Source: URNF01 sp045531495
GTDB lineage: Bacteria > Bacillota > Clostridia > Oscillospirales > Acutalibacteraceae
Assembly (NCBI GenBank): GCA_045531495.1
Contig: JAZSED010000143.1
Span: 1-8,852 of the forward strand
Length of the DNA: 8,852 nt
Reading direction: 5' to 3'
This document shows, piece after piece, positions 1 through 8,200 of the stretch; positions within the stretch are counted from its first letter, which is position 1, and every line of letters starts with the position of its first letter. The notes under the pieces are model-generated. The model saw only the letters and a list, made by a program, of their open reading frames with translations. It was not told the origin of the DNA and ran no database searches. The position numbers were made by a program, and so were the translations under genes.

Positions 1-2526
1 CACTTTCAGTTCTTTCCAACCTGTCGGCAGATAGATGGTGGTCAAGCCGTCTGCATCCACATAATACCCGTAGTTAGTACCGCTTAAATTCGCTTTATCA
101 GCCACAGCAGACAGTTTCGTGCCGTCAACAGACACTTCGTATGCAACCACGCCCAAAGTCAATACCGTCTGACGATCAGATCCTTCCCGATTGGTAACCG
201 TAAAGGTAGCGTCATCCACAGGCGTGTTCTCATACACCTCCGTGTTGTAATCGAAAGTGCGGAAATCGTCCGACTGTCCATCCTTATTATAGATGACCGA
301 CTGCCGACCATTACCCGCATCGGGCGGGGTGATGAGCAAGGACGGGTACTCGGTTGCCGTATTGGGCATATTGTCCATCAGCGTTTTACTTTCGGGCAGG
401 TTGATGGCCTTCACCGAGCCGTCTTTCAGGTAAACGGGCATCCAGTTGTTAGGCGCTTCCACACGGTAGCTATTCGTACGACCTGCAAGTGCTTCGTAAC
501 TAAACAGATTGTACCATGTGTTGCCCGCAGGAAGGGTGACGTCCAAATAATATCTGGATTCTTCGGTTACCGCACACACGAGGTAATCGTCACAGAACAG
601 ATACTGATAATTCACATCTTTCAGCGAACGGTCTTGGGGGTACGCCATCATCATACCTTTGACAATAGGATTCGCCGTTCTATTGGCCTCAACCGCCGCA
701 GACATAATACTCGGCACGATATTTTTGCGCAGATAGTAGAGTTTACCAAAATTCTTTTCAGCGACTGTGCCGTAGTTCCACGGTTGATGAATGACATTGC
801 CGTGTTGCCGCATATACGGCTGAAACACCGACAAGACCACCCATCGATTCCACAAATCGTTGGAAGGCGTGCCGCCAAGACCACCAAGGTCAGCGCCAAA
901 CAGGTTAAAACCGCCCGCGCTACGCGAAATCATATCGCGGACAGCTGCTTTATATCCTGCCCAAGTCGATCTCTGATCGCCTTGGAAGCCGGACACATAA
1001 TACTGTGTACCGGGTGCAGCAGATCGCTGGAATAAGACATAATCGTTTTTTAAGCCGGGATAATTAGCTTCCCAAGCTTCTCTTCCGTATTTGGCATAAT
1101 AGTAAGAATTAAAGTTATGCATTTCCATACTGGAAAGGCCATTAAAACAGGTACCGACGAAGGACATAGATTCGTTCATATCCAACATCGCTCCCGCTAC
1201 GCCTGCGTTCCACTTGGAGGTAAAATAGTTGGTGAGATAGGTGACCATAGACGGGTTACTGCAATCTGCGTACTGCGAATTAACATTCACATAGAAGTTG
1301 CCAAGCTTTAACCCCAAGCTATTGAACGGTAGCGGCCAACCCGTAGAACCATTTTTCTTAGACGGCAATTTAGAAACGCCATTCAGATACGTAGAAAAAT
1401 CTCTGCTTTGGGCCCATACCCAGTCCAAACTACGTACGTTGATGCTTTCAAGATATGACGCACTCTGTTCGTCGTTAAAAGCGCCCTCGCTGTAAATAGC
1501 TTCGGGGTAAAAGCCATAGCGGCTTTGATACCCATTCATGATAGCGGTCATATTCGCGTATGCACCGCCGTCTTTCCACACAGCGCCGGTAGCGCCCGTC
1601 CAGAAACCGAAGGTCCACTCTTCGGTCATACCGGAAGTGCCGGTAATTCTCGTGTATTTCTTCAGATTTTCGAGCGGTTCGCCCGTCCATATAAAGAAAT
1701 CCAGCTTATCACCATAGAAGGTAATGCTATACTTTTCTTTACTGACCGTGTCATCTTGGTCACAACCGAAATTTGCTTCACCGGGATAGGTCATATTAAA
1801 CCATAAAGAATACCCGGTGTTAGAATGGAACAACGGAATGTTACCATAGGCGTAATCCTCAGCAGAGTAGCAGTCATTGTTGGTGAGCGAAAAATGTTCA
1901 CCCACCACATTGACGTCACAGTACCGCTGGCTACCGTTATAAATGGCTTCGTTTGCGTAATCCATCGGCATTTCTACCATAGTGGCCACAATTTCATCTT
2001 TGTTGAGCACTTTCGTGCTGTAACCGAAGTGAATCTGCCCGTTTTCAATACGCGTAATCAGTTTTGTACCGTTGTAGATATCCAACTGGAAATCGGTGCC
2101 GTTTTGGATGTATTTCACAATGGTGTCATCGGTGCTTTTCATCACCACGGCATTGTCTGCATTCACATATGTAATATCGGCAACGACGGGCTCAAACAAT
2201 CCAACGTTACTTACTTCCAGTTCTTCCTGGTACTCATGTTTGGATTGGATACGGAAACCACCCGCCGCCACAGGAAACGAGAGATACAAATCTTCAGCGT
2301 GATTTTCTGTTTCGGTATGCATAATGAAATAGTTTTCGGTCTGTTGAACACTAACAACCTTATCTATTGTTTCCCATTTATAATTCTCAACCACCGGTTC
2401 CTCGCCGTGTGGTGCATATAACTCATCCGTATTAAACGTATGCGCCGAAGCAAAAAAGCTAAATACCGAGAGCAGTATGGAAACACAACACATTGTTGCA
2501 AGAATTTTAGAAACCTTTCGTTTCAT
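1..2526 (-). CDS. Secreted glycoside hydrolase family 31 enzyme (alpha-glycosidase), 3' end beyond window
   Basis: Open for 842 codons from the ATG at 2526 to the window edge with no stop, so the C-terminus is missing. Residues 1-28 form a signal peptide (basic MKRK, hydrophobic core, cleavage probably after ASA), so the enzyme should act outside the cell. Residues about 35-295 resemble the GH31 N-terminal beta-sandwich (GGFRIQSKHEY). The catalytic barrel starts near W304 (EEWTFGFWTG). Visible catalytic motifs are GAMLDMNES with the expected nucleophile D449; R501 in FQRSAAPGTQYY; the expected acid/base D517 in FQGDQRSTW; GADLGG with D546; and H575 in PYMRQHGN. The 68-residue nucleophile to acid/base spacing is normal for the family. 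Beta-sandwich domains follow from about 620 (QYLFCDDYLVCAV). GH31 members are retaining enzymes on alpha-glucosides, xylosides, galactosides or GalNAc. The segment after GFYPEA reads YSEGAF in place of the usual Asp-containing strand, so the substrate cannot be named. It is the second gene of an operon, 36 bases after the LamG protein. Family assignment is firm; specificity is unknown. Confidence 0.93.
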   Translation of the reverse strand, partial: MKRKVSKILATMCCVSILLSVFSFFASAHTFNTDELYAPHGEEPVVENYKWETIDKVVSVQQTENYFIMHTETENHAEDLYLSFPVAAGGFRIQSKHEYQEELEVSNVGLFEPVVADITYVNADNAVVMKSTDDTIVKYIQNGTDFQLDIYNGTKLITRIENGQIHFGYSTKVLNKDEIVATMVEMPMDYANEAIYNGSQRYCDVNVVGEHFSLTNNDCYSAEDYAYGNIPLFHSNTGYSLWFNMTYPGEANFGCDQDDTVSKEKYSITFYGDKLDFFIWTGEPLENLKKYTRITGTSGMTEEWTFGFWTGATGAVWKDGGAYANMTAIMNGYQSRYGFYPEAIYSEGAFNDEQSASYLESINVRSLDWVWAQSRDFSTYLNGVSKLPSKKNGSTGWPLPFNSLGLKLGNFYVNVNSQYADCSNPSMVTYLTNYFTSKWNAGVAGAMLDMNESMSFVGTCFNGLSSMEMHNFNSYYYAKYGREAWEANYPGLKNDYVLFQRSAAPGTQYYVSGFQGDQRSTWAGYKAAVRDMISRSAGGFNLFGADLGGLGGTPSNDLWNRWVVLSVFQPYMRQHGNVIHQPWNYGTVAEKNFGKLYYLRKNIVPSIMSAAVEANRTANPIVKGMMMAYPQDRSLKDVNYQYLFCDDYLVCAVTEESRYYLDVTLPAGNTWYNLFSYEALAGRTNSYRVEAPNNWMPVYLKDGSVKAINLPESKTLMDNMPNTATEYPSLLITPPDAGNGRQSVIYNKDGQSDDFRTFDYNTEVYENTPVDDATFTVTNREGSDRQTVLTLGVVAYEVSVDGTKLSAVADKANLSGTNYGYYVDADGLTTIYLPTGWKELKV

Positions 2527-2536
2527 AAATGCTTCA

Positions 2537-2547
2537 CTTTCCTTTCT
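2537..2547 (-). promoter_or_regulatory. Ribosome binding site of the GH31 gene
   Basis: On the minus strand AGAAAGGAAAG precedes the ATG at 2526 by about 10 bases. It lies inside the 36-base gap after the stop of the upstream gene. That gap has no hairpin or T-run, which supports co-transcription. The site and the signal peptide directly after the ATG fix this start. Confidence 0.7.
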
Positions 2548-2562
2548 GATGGATTCAGGTCG

Positions 2563-5500
2563 TTAGTTCCAGCTGAATTTGAAGCTGGGTACCCATGCGT
2601 TGGGTTTTGTGATGCTTTCTTTTTGTTTGGCACCGCCTTGTTCAGCAGTAGATATATCTACCGCTTCGCCGCTGGCATTCAGCGCGGTAATCTGGAAATT
2701 ATCGAACTGACTGCCTGTAGCATAACTGCCGAAACCGACGTACCCACCGTATGCGTCATAATCCAATTCGTAATACATCGCAAACGAGTCGTCAACCGTC
2801 CATTTCATAACACCGTTTACCACTTCAATGGTAACGTGGTGCCATGCATCTCTGTCATAATTGGCGATAAACTCATATGCGTTGCCATCTACAGTCACAG
2901 CATCAGCATCTACGCGATCGCTATTACCACCTGCAGTATTACCAAAAATATTAAAGTAACCTTCCTGTTCCAAGAATGCATAAACACCTGCATCCTTGGT
3001 TGCGTCGTGCTTCACAGTGCCGGCATTCTCGCCCGTAGACAAGGAATCGCTGGTTTTATTCAATTTGTACACATATTTTGTAGGATCTTGCACGCCGATA
3101 AGTGCATAATTATACCACCAAGTACTGCCTTTTTTGACGTCATATTCCATACGGAAATTGGTGAGTGTATGCCCTTTGTATATCAGCGTAGACAGATTTC
3201 GCATACGCGCTACCGTGCTGGCACCGCCGTTATCCTCAATGTAATTTACCGATGCAGACCCTTTATTGATTTCCCATTTTTGCGTGGGGTCTATCGATAC
3301 TAAATCACCGTCATAGGCAGACCATTTGCGGTTTTTCTCCGTAGTAGAACCCGTGTCGTTGGCATTAGACCAATATCCGTTTGATGTTGTCGGTTGGGAA
3401 TAATACCCGCCGAAATCCTTGAAATCATTTGGGTGGTCAAAATAGTATTTTCTGGAAGTATCCGTATCGTAATCCACCTTATTAACAACCGAAAGCACCC
3501 CATCAAAATCATCGGAGAAAGAGATGTTTTTTAGCGACTTCAGCTTCATATTCAAGGCGAAAGTGCCGTTTATATACGAACGATAGTCGTCGCTTTCAAA
3601 ATCCACCAATAACGGATACTGGTAACCGTCAGCAGTCAAACCATATACCGTTTCGAAAAATTGCAAAGATTCACCCGCCGCGCGGTCAATTTCCGCTGTT
3701 TCAGCCGATTTTACCAATTCGGTAATAACAATTTCTTTAGCATCCAAATCCACGACCTGCACATTATCGATAGTGGTGGTTGTGTTATTCAAAGCAAAGA
3801 AGATATATCCGCCGTCATACGACGAGGGAATATCCACAACCCAAGTGGGCTGATCATCCACCGACATATACGCTGTATTATCGGTTACGATAACACGCAT
3901 ATGGTGCAAACCCGATGCATTGTACTCAAAGGCACCGGTCGCACGTTCGGATTTCAGACCATCGGCTGTCATATAATGAAAATCGCTTGCGCCTTTTCCG
4001 CCATCGTATTCCAAGAACAAGTTATAGCCGCCTTTTTGAGTGGTCCAAAACACGCCGTCAGAGGTATTGTCGGCGCCAAAACCGACGGTTGTCCAATACG
4101 GACTGCCTGTAAAATCAAAATCCAAAATAAAGTTTTTATATTGCTTTGTTTTCAGTACGGCTATACCCATATTGGAGTTATAAGCGGAAGCGTAACTGCA
4201 CAGCCAGTTCTGTCCGTTCAGCTGCACACCGCTTTTATAGGCGGCAGGCGCATTATACAAAGCGGAAGTTTTGTAACGGAGTTTGCCGTTCTCTATGTAC
4301 CAGTTGGTATTAGAGGTACCCGTCGTTTCGATTGCCGCATTATTGTAGTGGATAGTCGGTACAAACCACGTATCGAAAGCATCCAACTGTGTGCCTTCTT
4401 CAAAGTTGTATTGCACCGTGTTTTCAAGGTCATAGGAACTCAGTTGCACCACCACTGCTGCACCTGCGGCGTGGCTTTGGTTGGCCGCGAGACGCACTTC
4501 ATATATTGCATCGGTCTTCAAGCCGGCGATTTCGGTGCTGCCAAGAGGAACAGCAGTCCACTCAGCCGCATTCTGCTTCTTATATTCGTATGTATATCGT
4601 GAATCCAAACCGAAAACAGTACCATTCTGCACAAGCAGGTTAGTGGGAACTGCCAAATAGTTTTCCGCGTACAGCGGTTTCACCGCAATGTCGCCCAGAG
4701 CCACATCGCTGTTCAGCGCCGTCAAATATACGTATCCTGCATACAGACGGGACAGCGTAATGTTATCATCGGAATATAGCTCCGTAGTGCCGTCAGCAGA
4801 AGTTACTTTCAAAGACATCGTATTCCCGACTACGTTGATTTTCACTCTGGCAGCACCGACGTTTGTGTTGCTGTTGTTCCATAACAAAGCGCCTTCATCT
4901 GCCTGCACATCGTCATATTTGTAGTCAGGTGCCACGTTATCATACAGAATCATCTTTTCACGGGTGAACACCAGCGTTACCGCATCCGCATATCCTCCTG
5001 CCGAAGTGGTGGTTTTCGCCTTTTCAGGTGAGCGGAAAGTAAGCGCCACGCCGCCGGGGTAGTAAATACCGTTTCTGACACTTTCAATGGAATAGTCGAA
5101 TTCCATTTCAAAGTCAGCGGCGTAAACGGCCTCACCCTGTATTTTCGGCACAACGGTGAGCGATTTGCGGAACAGTTCACCGTTTGCAGCGCCGAACGAT
5201 GCACGTAAACGGTTGCCGTTAAACAAGATCCATCTACCCGCCGTAGGCGCCCATTTATCCGCCTGTAATTCTTCCGTGGTGGTATAGGACGTAGGCATTT
5301 CGTGTACTTTGCCGGTAAGGTCGGTATGATAGAATTCGAATTTCTCGTTGAGATAGTTCACAACGTTCGTATCATCGCCGCTAAATGCATAGCCGCTGCC
5401 TACAGCCGTCTTGTTAGACATCCAAGGAGTGGATTTACCGGTCATAATAGCGTTGCCTTTGGTGCCGAGATTGCGATAGTAATTGCCATCCACAACATCA

Positions 5501-7683
5501 GTAAGACCCACAAAAGAAGCATCAAAGGCGCCTTTGTCGCCGTCGGTAAAGTCGATAGGGTTCCCCTTGTCATCCAAACGAACAACCTTCACAGCGCCGA
5601 AATAGGGCAAGCCGTGTTTGATGCCCGCATAGGTGGTGCCGATGTAGATAAGACCGTTTTGAATAGCAATGTCATTCTTCGCGACGTCAAGTACTTTCGT
5701 GCCGTCTGCCAAGGTGACAACCGCATTAACCGTTCCGTTTTTGACAGTCAAAGTAAGGTGTGCTTCGCGAATAGCCACACCTGCGGTTTCGGTATAATAC
5801 GGTGCATTATCCGTATCCTTCGTCGCGGTGAAAGTAGAACCGTTTACGACCGTGTTCAAATCATCCAAGAAATACTCGCCGTTGCACGAAATGGAGAACA
5901 TCGCACCGTCGGTATCGCCGTGCTGCACACTATTATATCCGCCGAATTTTACGAACACGGGAGACTGGTTCTGCGGGAAATTGGTAGCAGAAGCGGTGGT
6001 CAATTTGAAATCCAAATCAAGTTTGAAGTTCTTCAAGACCGCTTTATCGCCGTTGGCATCATTCAATGCATAAGAGTATACAACGTCAAACGGGTCCTTC
6101 GAATTGCCATCAATGTCCTTTGCAATGTGCAACCATTTGTTCTCGCTAAGCACCATCGTGGGATACATACCGTTACTGCCGTGGCCACCCTGACCGGAGC
6201 CGGGCAAATAGCCACTGGCGGTTTCACCTGTTGCGGGATTATATCCGGAATTCGTAAAGCCGGCGCCTAAGGGGTTACCATCTGCATCCACAACATAACC
6301 CGCAGCATTCCACATCGGGAGCGTACCGCCGCCGTTATAGCCGTAAGTATAGAAATCGAACTTGCTCTCTAAGTAGTCGACGAGCGCTTTGTCTCTCACG
6401 TCTACCGTGTAGTCTTTACCCGAAGTAAACGCACCCACAGCCGAAACGGTGGAAGCGTTATTTTCAGCGGTCAAGCCTTTATCTTTACCGGTAGATGAAT
6501 CGTGATTCGCATTATACAGGTACTTACTGCTACTGCTCACGTAATGTGCATCGGGTACGTCGGTAAAGTCGGCTTCAAAGACTTCTACCGCCTTGCCGCC
6601 GCTATGGTACGTACCATAATCAACCGCATCGCCGTTATCATCCAGTTCGGTGATTTCCAATGCATAGAAATTGGTGTCACGGTTGGAAACACCAAAGGAA
6701 AGATAACCTTCGGTGGTATCGCAAGCGGAGGTCATCGTTTTCTTAAACGCGCCGTCTGCGCTTTCCAACGTGAAGGTCGCAGTGCCGTTTACCACTCTGA
6801 CAGTAAGCGTATAGTTTTGGTCGTTCAAGGTTCTGTCAAAGCGTTCGTAAGTAGCCTTGCCGCCCAAATCGGCTAATTTCAGTTCAAAACCTGCCGCAGT
6901 AGTATTGTTGGTAATAATGTTCTCATCTACGGTCGTGGCACTAATCTGATCTTGGTTGTTATAGAACACCCAACCGTCTTTACCGGGCGTCATGGTGTTA
7001 CCCATACCGTTACCGATGACCAGAGTGCTGCCGGTTACGTAATATCTGTATCCGTTATACACACCGTCGGAACGCATACGCATCGAGCCCGCTTCATCTT
7101 CATGGAAACTGAACAGGAAGCCGCCTTTATAGGTCGGAAAACCGATTTTCAAGGTCAATTTCGCTTCAAAGTTCTTTAACTTGACAGCGGTACCGTTGTA
7201 CTGCGGAATCAGGTTATCCACACGGCGCAACATCTGACCAACGGTGCCACCGCCGCCCAGTTTGTAGCGCAAAGAGCCGGCGTTACCTACGTCAAAAGAC
7301 GCATAGTTTCTCCAGCCAACCTCTGTTTCCAAATCACTGATTTCATTGGAATGCTGGGCAAACCACGCACGGGTAGAGCTGTAAAAATGTGCGGTTTTGG
7401 ATGCGAATTTCTCACGCATCCACGTATTCAGCTGTCCATCCACCGAGGTGGTGTCGCTGATGGGCGTGTAGGCAGTGTCATAGGAATCACCCTGATTCCA
7501 GCCCACACTGTTGGCATCTAAAATGCCTTTTAATTCCGAAAAGTCTGCAACAAAACGTGTGGGCTGTTCACTTTCCACAGCCAATGTTGTCAGCAGTGTG
7601 CTGCACACCGACACCATACCGATGAGCAAGGACACAGTGGCTAATAACGCAACTACTTTTTTTCGTATTCTTTTAACCCGCAT
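2563..7683 (-). CDS. Very large secreted multi-domain protein: about five LamG-like modules and one Fn3-like module
   Basis: 1706 residues. I chose the ATG at 7683 rather than the longest frame (7779), because AAAGGGG stands 9 bases upstream and a signal peptide follows at once (MRVKRIRKK, then a hydrophobic run to about residue 37); the extra 32 residues look like leader. Modules 1-3 (about 43-360, 365-710, 715-1000) are related: each has YL-x-KF-x-FY near its start (VVNYLNEKFEFY, LVDYLESKFDFY; degenerate in module 1), a beta strand like LKNFKLDLDFKL, and LTVRVVNGTATFTLESADG-type strands. An Fn3-like module follows at about 1005-1085 (YTYEYKKQNAAEW ... IAGLKTDAIYEVRLAAN). Modules 4 (1088-1312) and 5 (about 1410-1675) share HHMRVIV/HHVTIEV, a VDD turn and a final I/FDN-x-Q-V/I strand. 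This pattern suits LamG/concanavalin-like or DUF1080-type sandwiches, which usually bind glycans. I see no catalytic motif, dockerin, SLH domain or LPXTG; the chain ends SFKFSWN. It is first in the operon with the GH31 enzyme, so a binding or scaffolding role is plausible but unproven. Confidence 0.9.
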   Translation of the reverse strand: MRVKRIRKKVVALLATVSLLIGMVSVCSTLLTTLAVESEQPTRFVADFSELKGILDANSVGWNQGDSYDTAYTPISDTTSVDGQLNTWMREKFASKTAHFYSSTRAWFAQHSNEISDLETEVGWRNYASFDVGNAGSLRYKLGGGGTVGQMLRRVDNLIPQYNGTAVKLKNFEAKLTLKIGFPTYKGGFLFSFHEDEAGSMRMRSDGVYNGYRYYVTGSTLVIGNGMGNTMTPGKDGWVFYNNQDQISATTVDENIITNNTTAAGFELKLADLGGKATYERFDRTLNDQNYTLTVRVVNGTATFTLESADGAFKKTMTSACDTTEGYLSFGVSNRDTNFYALEITELDDNGDAVDYGTYHSGGKAVEVFEADFTDVPDAHYVSSSSKYLYNANHDSSTGKDKGLTAENNASTVSAVGAFTSGKDYTVDVRDKALVDYLESKFDFYTYGYNGGGTLPMWNAAGYVVDADGNPLGAGFTNSGYNPATGETASGYLPGSGQGGHGSNGMYPTMVLSENKWLHIAKDIDGNSKDPFDVVYSYALNDANGDKAVLKNFKLDLDFKLTTASATNFPQNQSPVFVKFGGYNSVQHGDTDGAMFSISCNGEYFLDDLNTVVNGSTFTATKDTDNAPYYTETAGVAIREAHLTLTVKNGTVNAVVTLADGTKVLDVAKNDIAIQNGLIYIGTTYAGIKHGLPYFGAVKVVRLDDKGNPIDFTDGDKGAFDASFVGLTDVVDGNYYRNLGTKGNAIMTGKSTPWMSNKTAVGSGYAFSGDDTNVVNYLNEKFEFYHTDLTGKVHEMPTSYTTTEELQADKWAPTAGRWILFNGNRLRASFGAANGELFRKSLTVVPKIQGEAVYAADFEMEFDYSIESVRNGIYYPGGVALTFRSPEKAKTTTSAGGYADAVTLVFTREKMILYDNVAPDYKYDDVQADEGALLWNNSNTNVGAARVKINVVGNTMSLKVTSADGTTELYSDDNITLSRLYAGYVYLTALNSDVALGDIAVKPLYAENYLAVPTNLLVQNGTVFGLDSRYTYEYKKQNAAEWTAVPLGSTEIAGLKTDAIYEVRLAANQSHAAGAAVVVQLSSYDLENTVQYNFEEGTQLDAFDTWFVPTIHYNNAAIETTGTSNTNWYIENGKLRYKTSALYNAPAAYKSGVQLNGQNWLCSYASAYNSNMGIAVLKTKQYKNFILDFDFTGSPYWTTVGFGADNTSDGVFWTTQKGGYNLFLEYDGGKGASDFHYMTADGLKSERATGAFEYNASGLHHMRVIVTDNTAYMSVDDQPTWVVDIPSSYDGGYIFFALNNTTTTIDNVQVVDLDAKEIVITELVKSAETAEIDRAAGESLQFFETVYGLTADGYQYPLLVDFESDDYRSYINGTFALNMKLKSLKNISFSDDFDGVLSVVNKVDYDTDTSRKYYFDHPNDFKDFGGYYSQPTTSNGYWSNANDTGSTTEKNRKWSAYDGDLVSIDPTQKWEINKGSASVNYIEDNGGASTVARMRNLSTLIYKGHTLTNFRMEYDVKKGSTWWYNYALIGVQDPTKYVYKLNKTSDSLSTGENAGTVKHDATKDAGVYAFLEQEGYFNIFGNTAGGNSDRVDADAVTVDGNAYEFIANYDRDAWHHVTIEVVNGVMKWTVDDSFAMYYELDYDAYGGYVGFGSYATGSQFDNFQITALNASGEAVDISTAEQGGAKQKESITKPNAWVPSFKFSWN
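4670..7557 (-). repeat. Three diverged tandem modules within the large secreted protein
   Basis: Codons for residues about 43-1000 of the large protein hold three modules of roughly 290-350 residues. Each opens with an acidic-aromatic start (FVADFSELKG, VFEADFTDV, FDASFVGLTDV). The linkers after modules 1 and 2 are alike: ITELDDNGDAVDY and VRLDDKGNPIDF. Similarity is visible at protein level but I see no long identical DNA, so the duplication looks old. Boundaries are estimates by eye. Confidence 0.6.
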
Positions 7684-7692
7684 AATTCTTTT

Positions 7693-7699
7693 CCCCTTT
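7693..7699 (-). promoter_or_regulatory. Ribosome binding site that fixes the start of the large secreted protein
   Basis: Minus-strand AAAGGGG, 9 bases before the ATG at 7683. It decides against the upstream in-frame ATG at 7779, which lacks a comparable site and would place 32 non-signal-like residues before the signal peptide. Confidence 0.85.
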
Positions 7700-7830
7700 C
7701 TTCCATTTGCGTATAAAAACATACAACATCGCAATTTTATTTTAACATCTCTTTCTTGATGAAAGTGACACAAAACCAACTTTTTATTCGCTAAGTTTGA
7801 CCTTTTAAGTGCGGGGGGTATTTTCTGCTG

Positions 7831-7854
7831 TTTTATATATAATACACAATGTGT
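7831..7854 (-). promoter_or_regulatory. Possible promoter -10 region and small palindrome upstream of the operon
   Basis: The 187 bases between the RNA terminator (7871) and the operon start are AT-rich and hold no gene. The best -10-like element on the minus strand is TATTATATATAAAA (7831-7844). It directly abuts the 11-base palindrome ACACATTGTGT (7844-7854), which could be an operator. I find no convincing -35 at the right spacing, so an activator-dependent promoter, or transcription from further upstream, is possible. Confidence 0.3.
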
Positions 7855-7870
7855 TTACTCTCCTTTTAGT

Positions 7871-7910
7871 AAAAAAATAAAACTGACACCGCCGGGAAAG
7901 CAATGTCAGT
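7871..7910 (-). terminator. Intrinsic terminator at the end of the candidate RNA gene
   Basis: On the minus strand ACTGACATTGC pairs with GCGGTGTCAGT (11 bp, two G-U pairs; 7900-7910 with 7882-7892) around the 7-base loop TTTCCCG, followed by TTTATTTTTTT (7881-7871). The T-run is only on the minus-strand side, so this ends leftward transcription. It separates the structured RNA from the operon, or attenuates the operon if the two are linked. Confidence 0.85.
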
Positions 7911-8116
7911 CTGCACTTAAAATTGGTTTTAATCACCTTTTGGTGTATCTCCATTATAAACTTGCGTGGCCTCCTCTTTTTCAAGGGGAGGCCACAGTAT
8001 TATGGTACCGCATTAGCAATAAGCATCCAAAATATGCTTATCGGAGAGAGAGACGCGGCTACCAACGAATATAATTACAAAACCCACTCGGCAAAGTAGG
8101 TTCCGCTTACTACATC
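7871..8116 (-). ncRNA. Candidate free-standing structured RNA, about 240 nt, class not identified
   Basis: No credible reading frame lies here, but the stretch has its own promoter and terminator. Pairings I can see in plus coordinates: a 5' hairpin 8083-8088/8095-8100; a long-range closing helix 8079-8084/7925-7930 extended by 8074-8076/7931-7933 across a 2-base bulge; helix 8055-8063/8004-8011 (GGTA-g-CCGC with GCGGTACC), which encloses the perfect 7-bp hairpin 8020-8026/8034-8040; a strong 11-bp hairpin 7966-7976/7985-7995; and a 4-bp hairpin 7934-7937/7942-7945. The pyrimidine run 8043-8053 sits inside one helix and can pair with GGAGA (7948-7952) outside it, a possible pseudoknot. I see no SRP RNA, RNase P or tmRNA hallmarks. 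It could be a 6S-type or raiA-type RNA, a riboswitch leader of the operon, or an undescribed class. The hand-drawn pairings are not an energy calculation. Confidence 0.55.
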
Positions 8117-8117
8117 C

Positions 8118-8151
8118 ATTATAATATAAAATTTCATCCCTGAGGGGACAA
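8118..8151 (-). promoter_or_regulatory. Promoter of the candidate structured RNA
   Basis: Minus-strand TTGTCC (8146-8151) lies 17 bases from TATATT (8123-8128), with 4 and 5 of 6 matches to the sigma-A consensus. An overlapping perfect TATAAT (8118-8123) has a worse spacing. Predicted transcription start is about 8111-8116. No ribosome binding site and ATG follow, which fits an RNA gene. Confidence 0.55.
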
Positions 8152-8200
8152 ATTTGCCGTATTATTCCACAAAAAGCACCTAATTACGCAAGTCCCGCAA

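Noticed and set aside
1825..2421. 198-codon plus-strand frame
   Set aside because: It is antisense to the N-terminal domain of the GH31 enzyme, whose reading frame is fixed by family motifs. No ribosome binding site or recognisable domain.
2440..6876. Long open frames on the plus strand (for example 2440-3303, 3661-4602, 5302-6270)
   Set aside because: They lie antisense to the large secreted protein, which has a signal peptide, ribosome binding site and repeated domains. Their translations are rich in Cys, His and Ile without domain patterns, as expected for a shadow frame.
7599..7650. Lipoprotein signal in the large secreted protein (VSVC in the hydrophobic core)
   Set aside because: Val at the position before Cys does not fit the lipobox, and the hydrophobic segment continues past the Cys, so a standard signal peptide is more likely.
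7684..7779. N-terminal extension of the large secreted protein to the ATG at 7779
   Set aside because: The added 32 residues have no signal-peptide character. A strong AAAGGGG site and signal peptide mark the ATG at 7683.
7999..8016. Plus-strand TGGTACCGC resembling the T-box antiterminator sequence
   Set aside because: The match is short, no stem I, terminator or plus-strand target gene follows. The same bases fit a helix of the minus-strand RNA.
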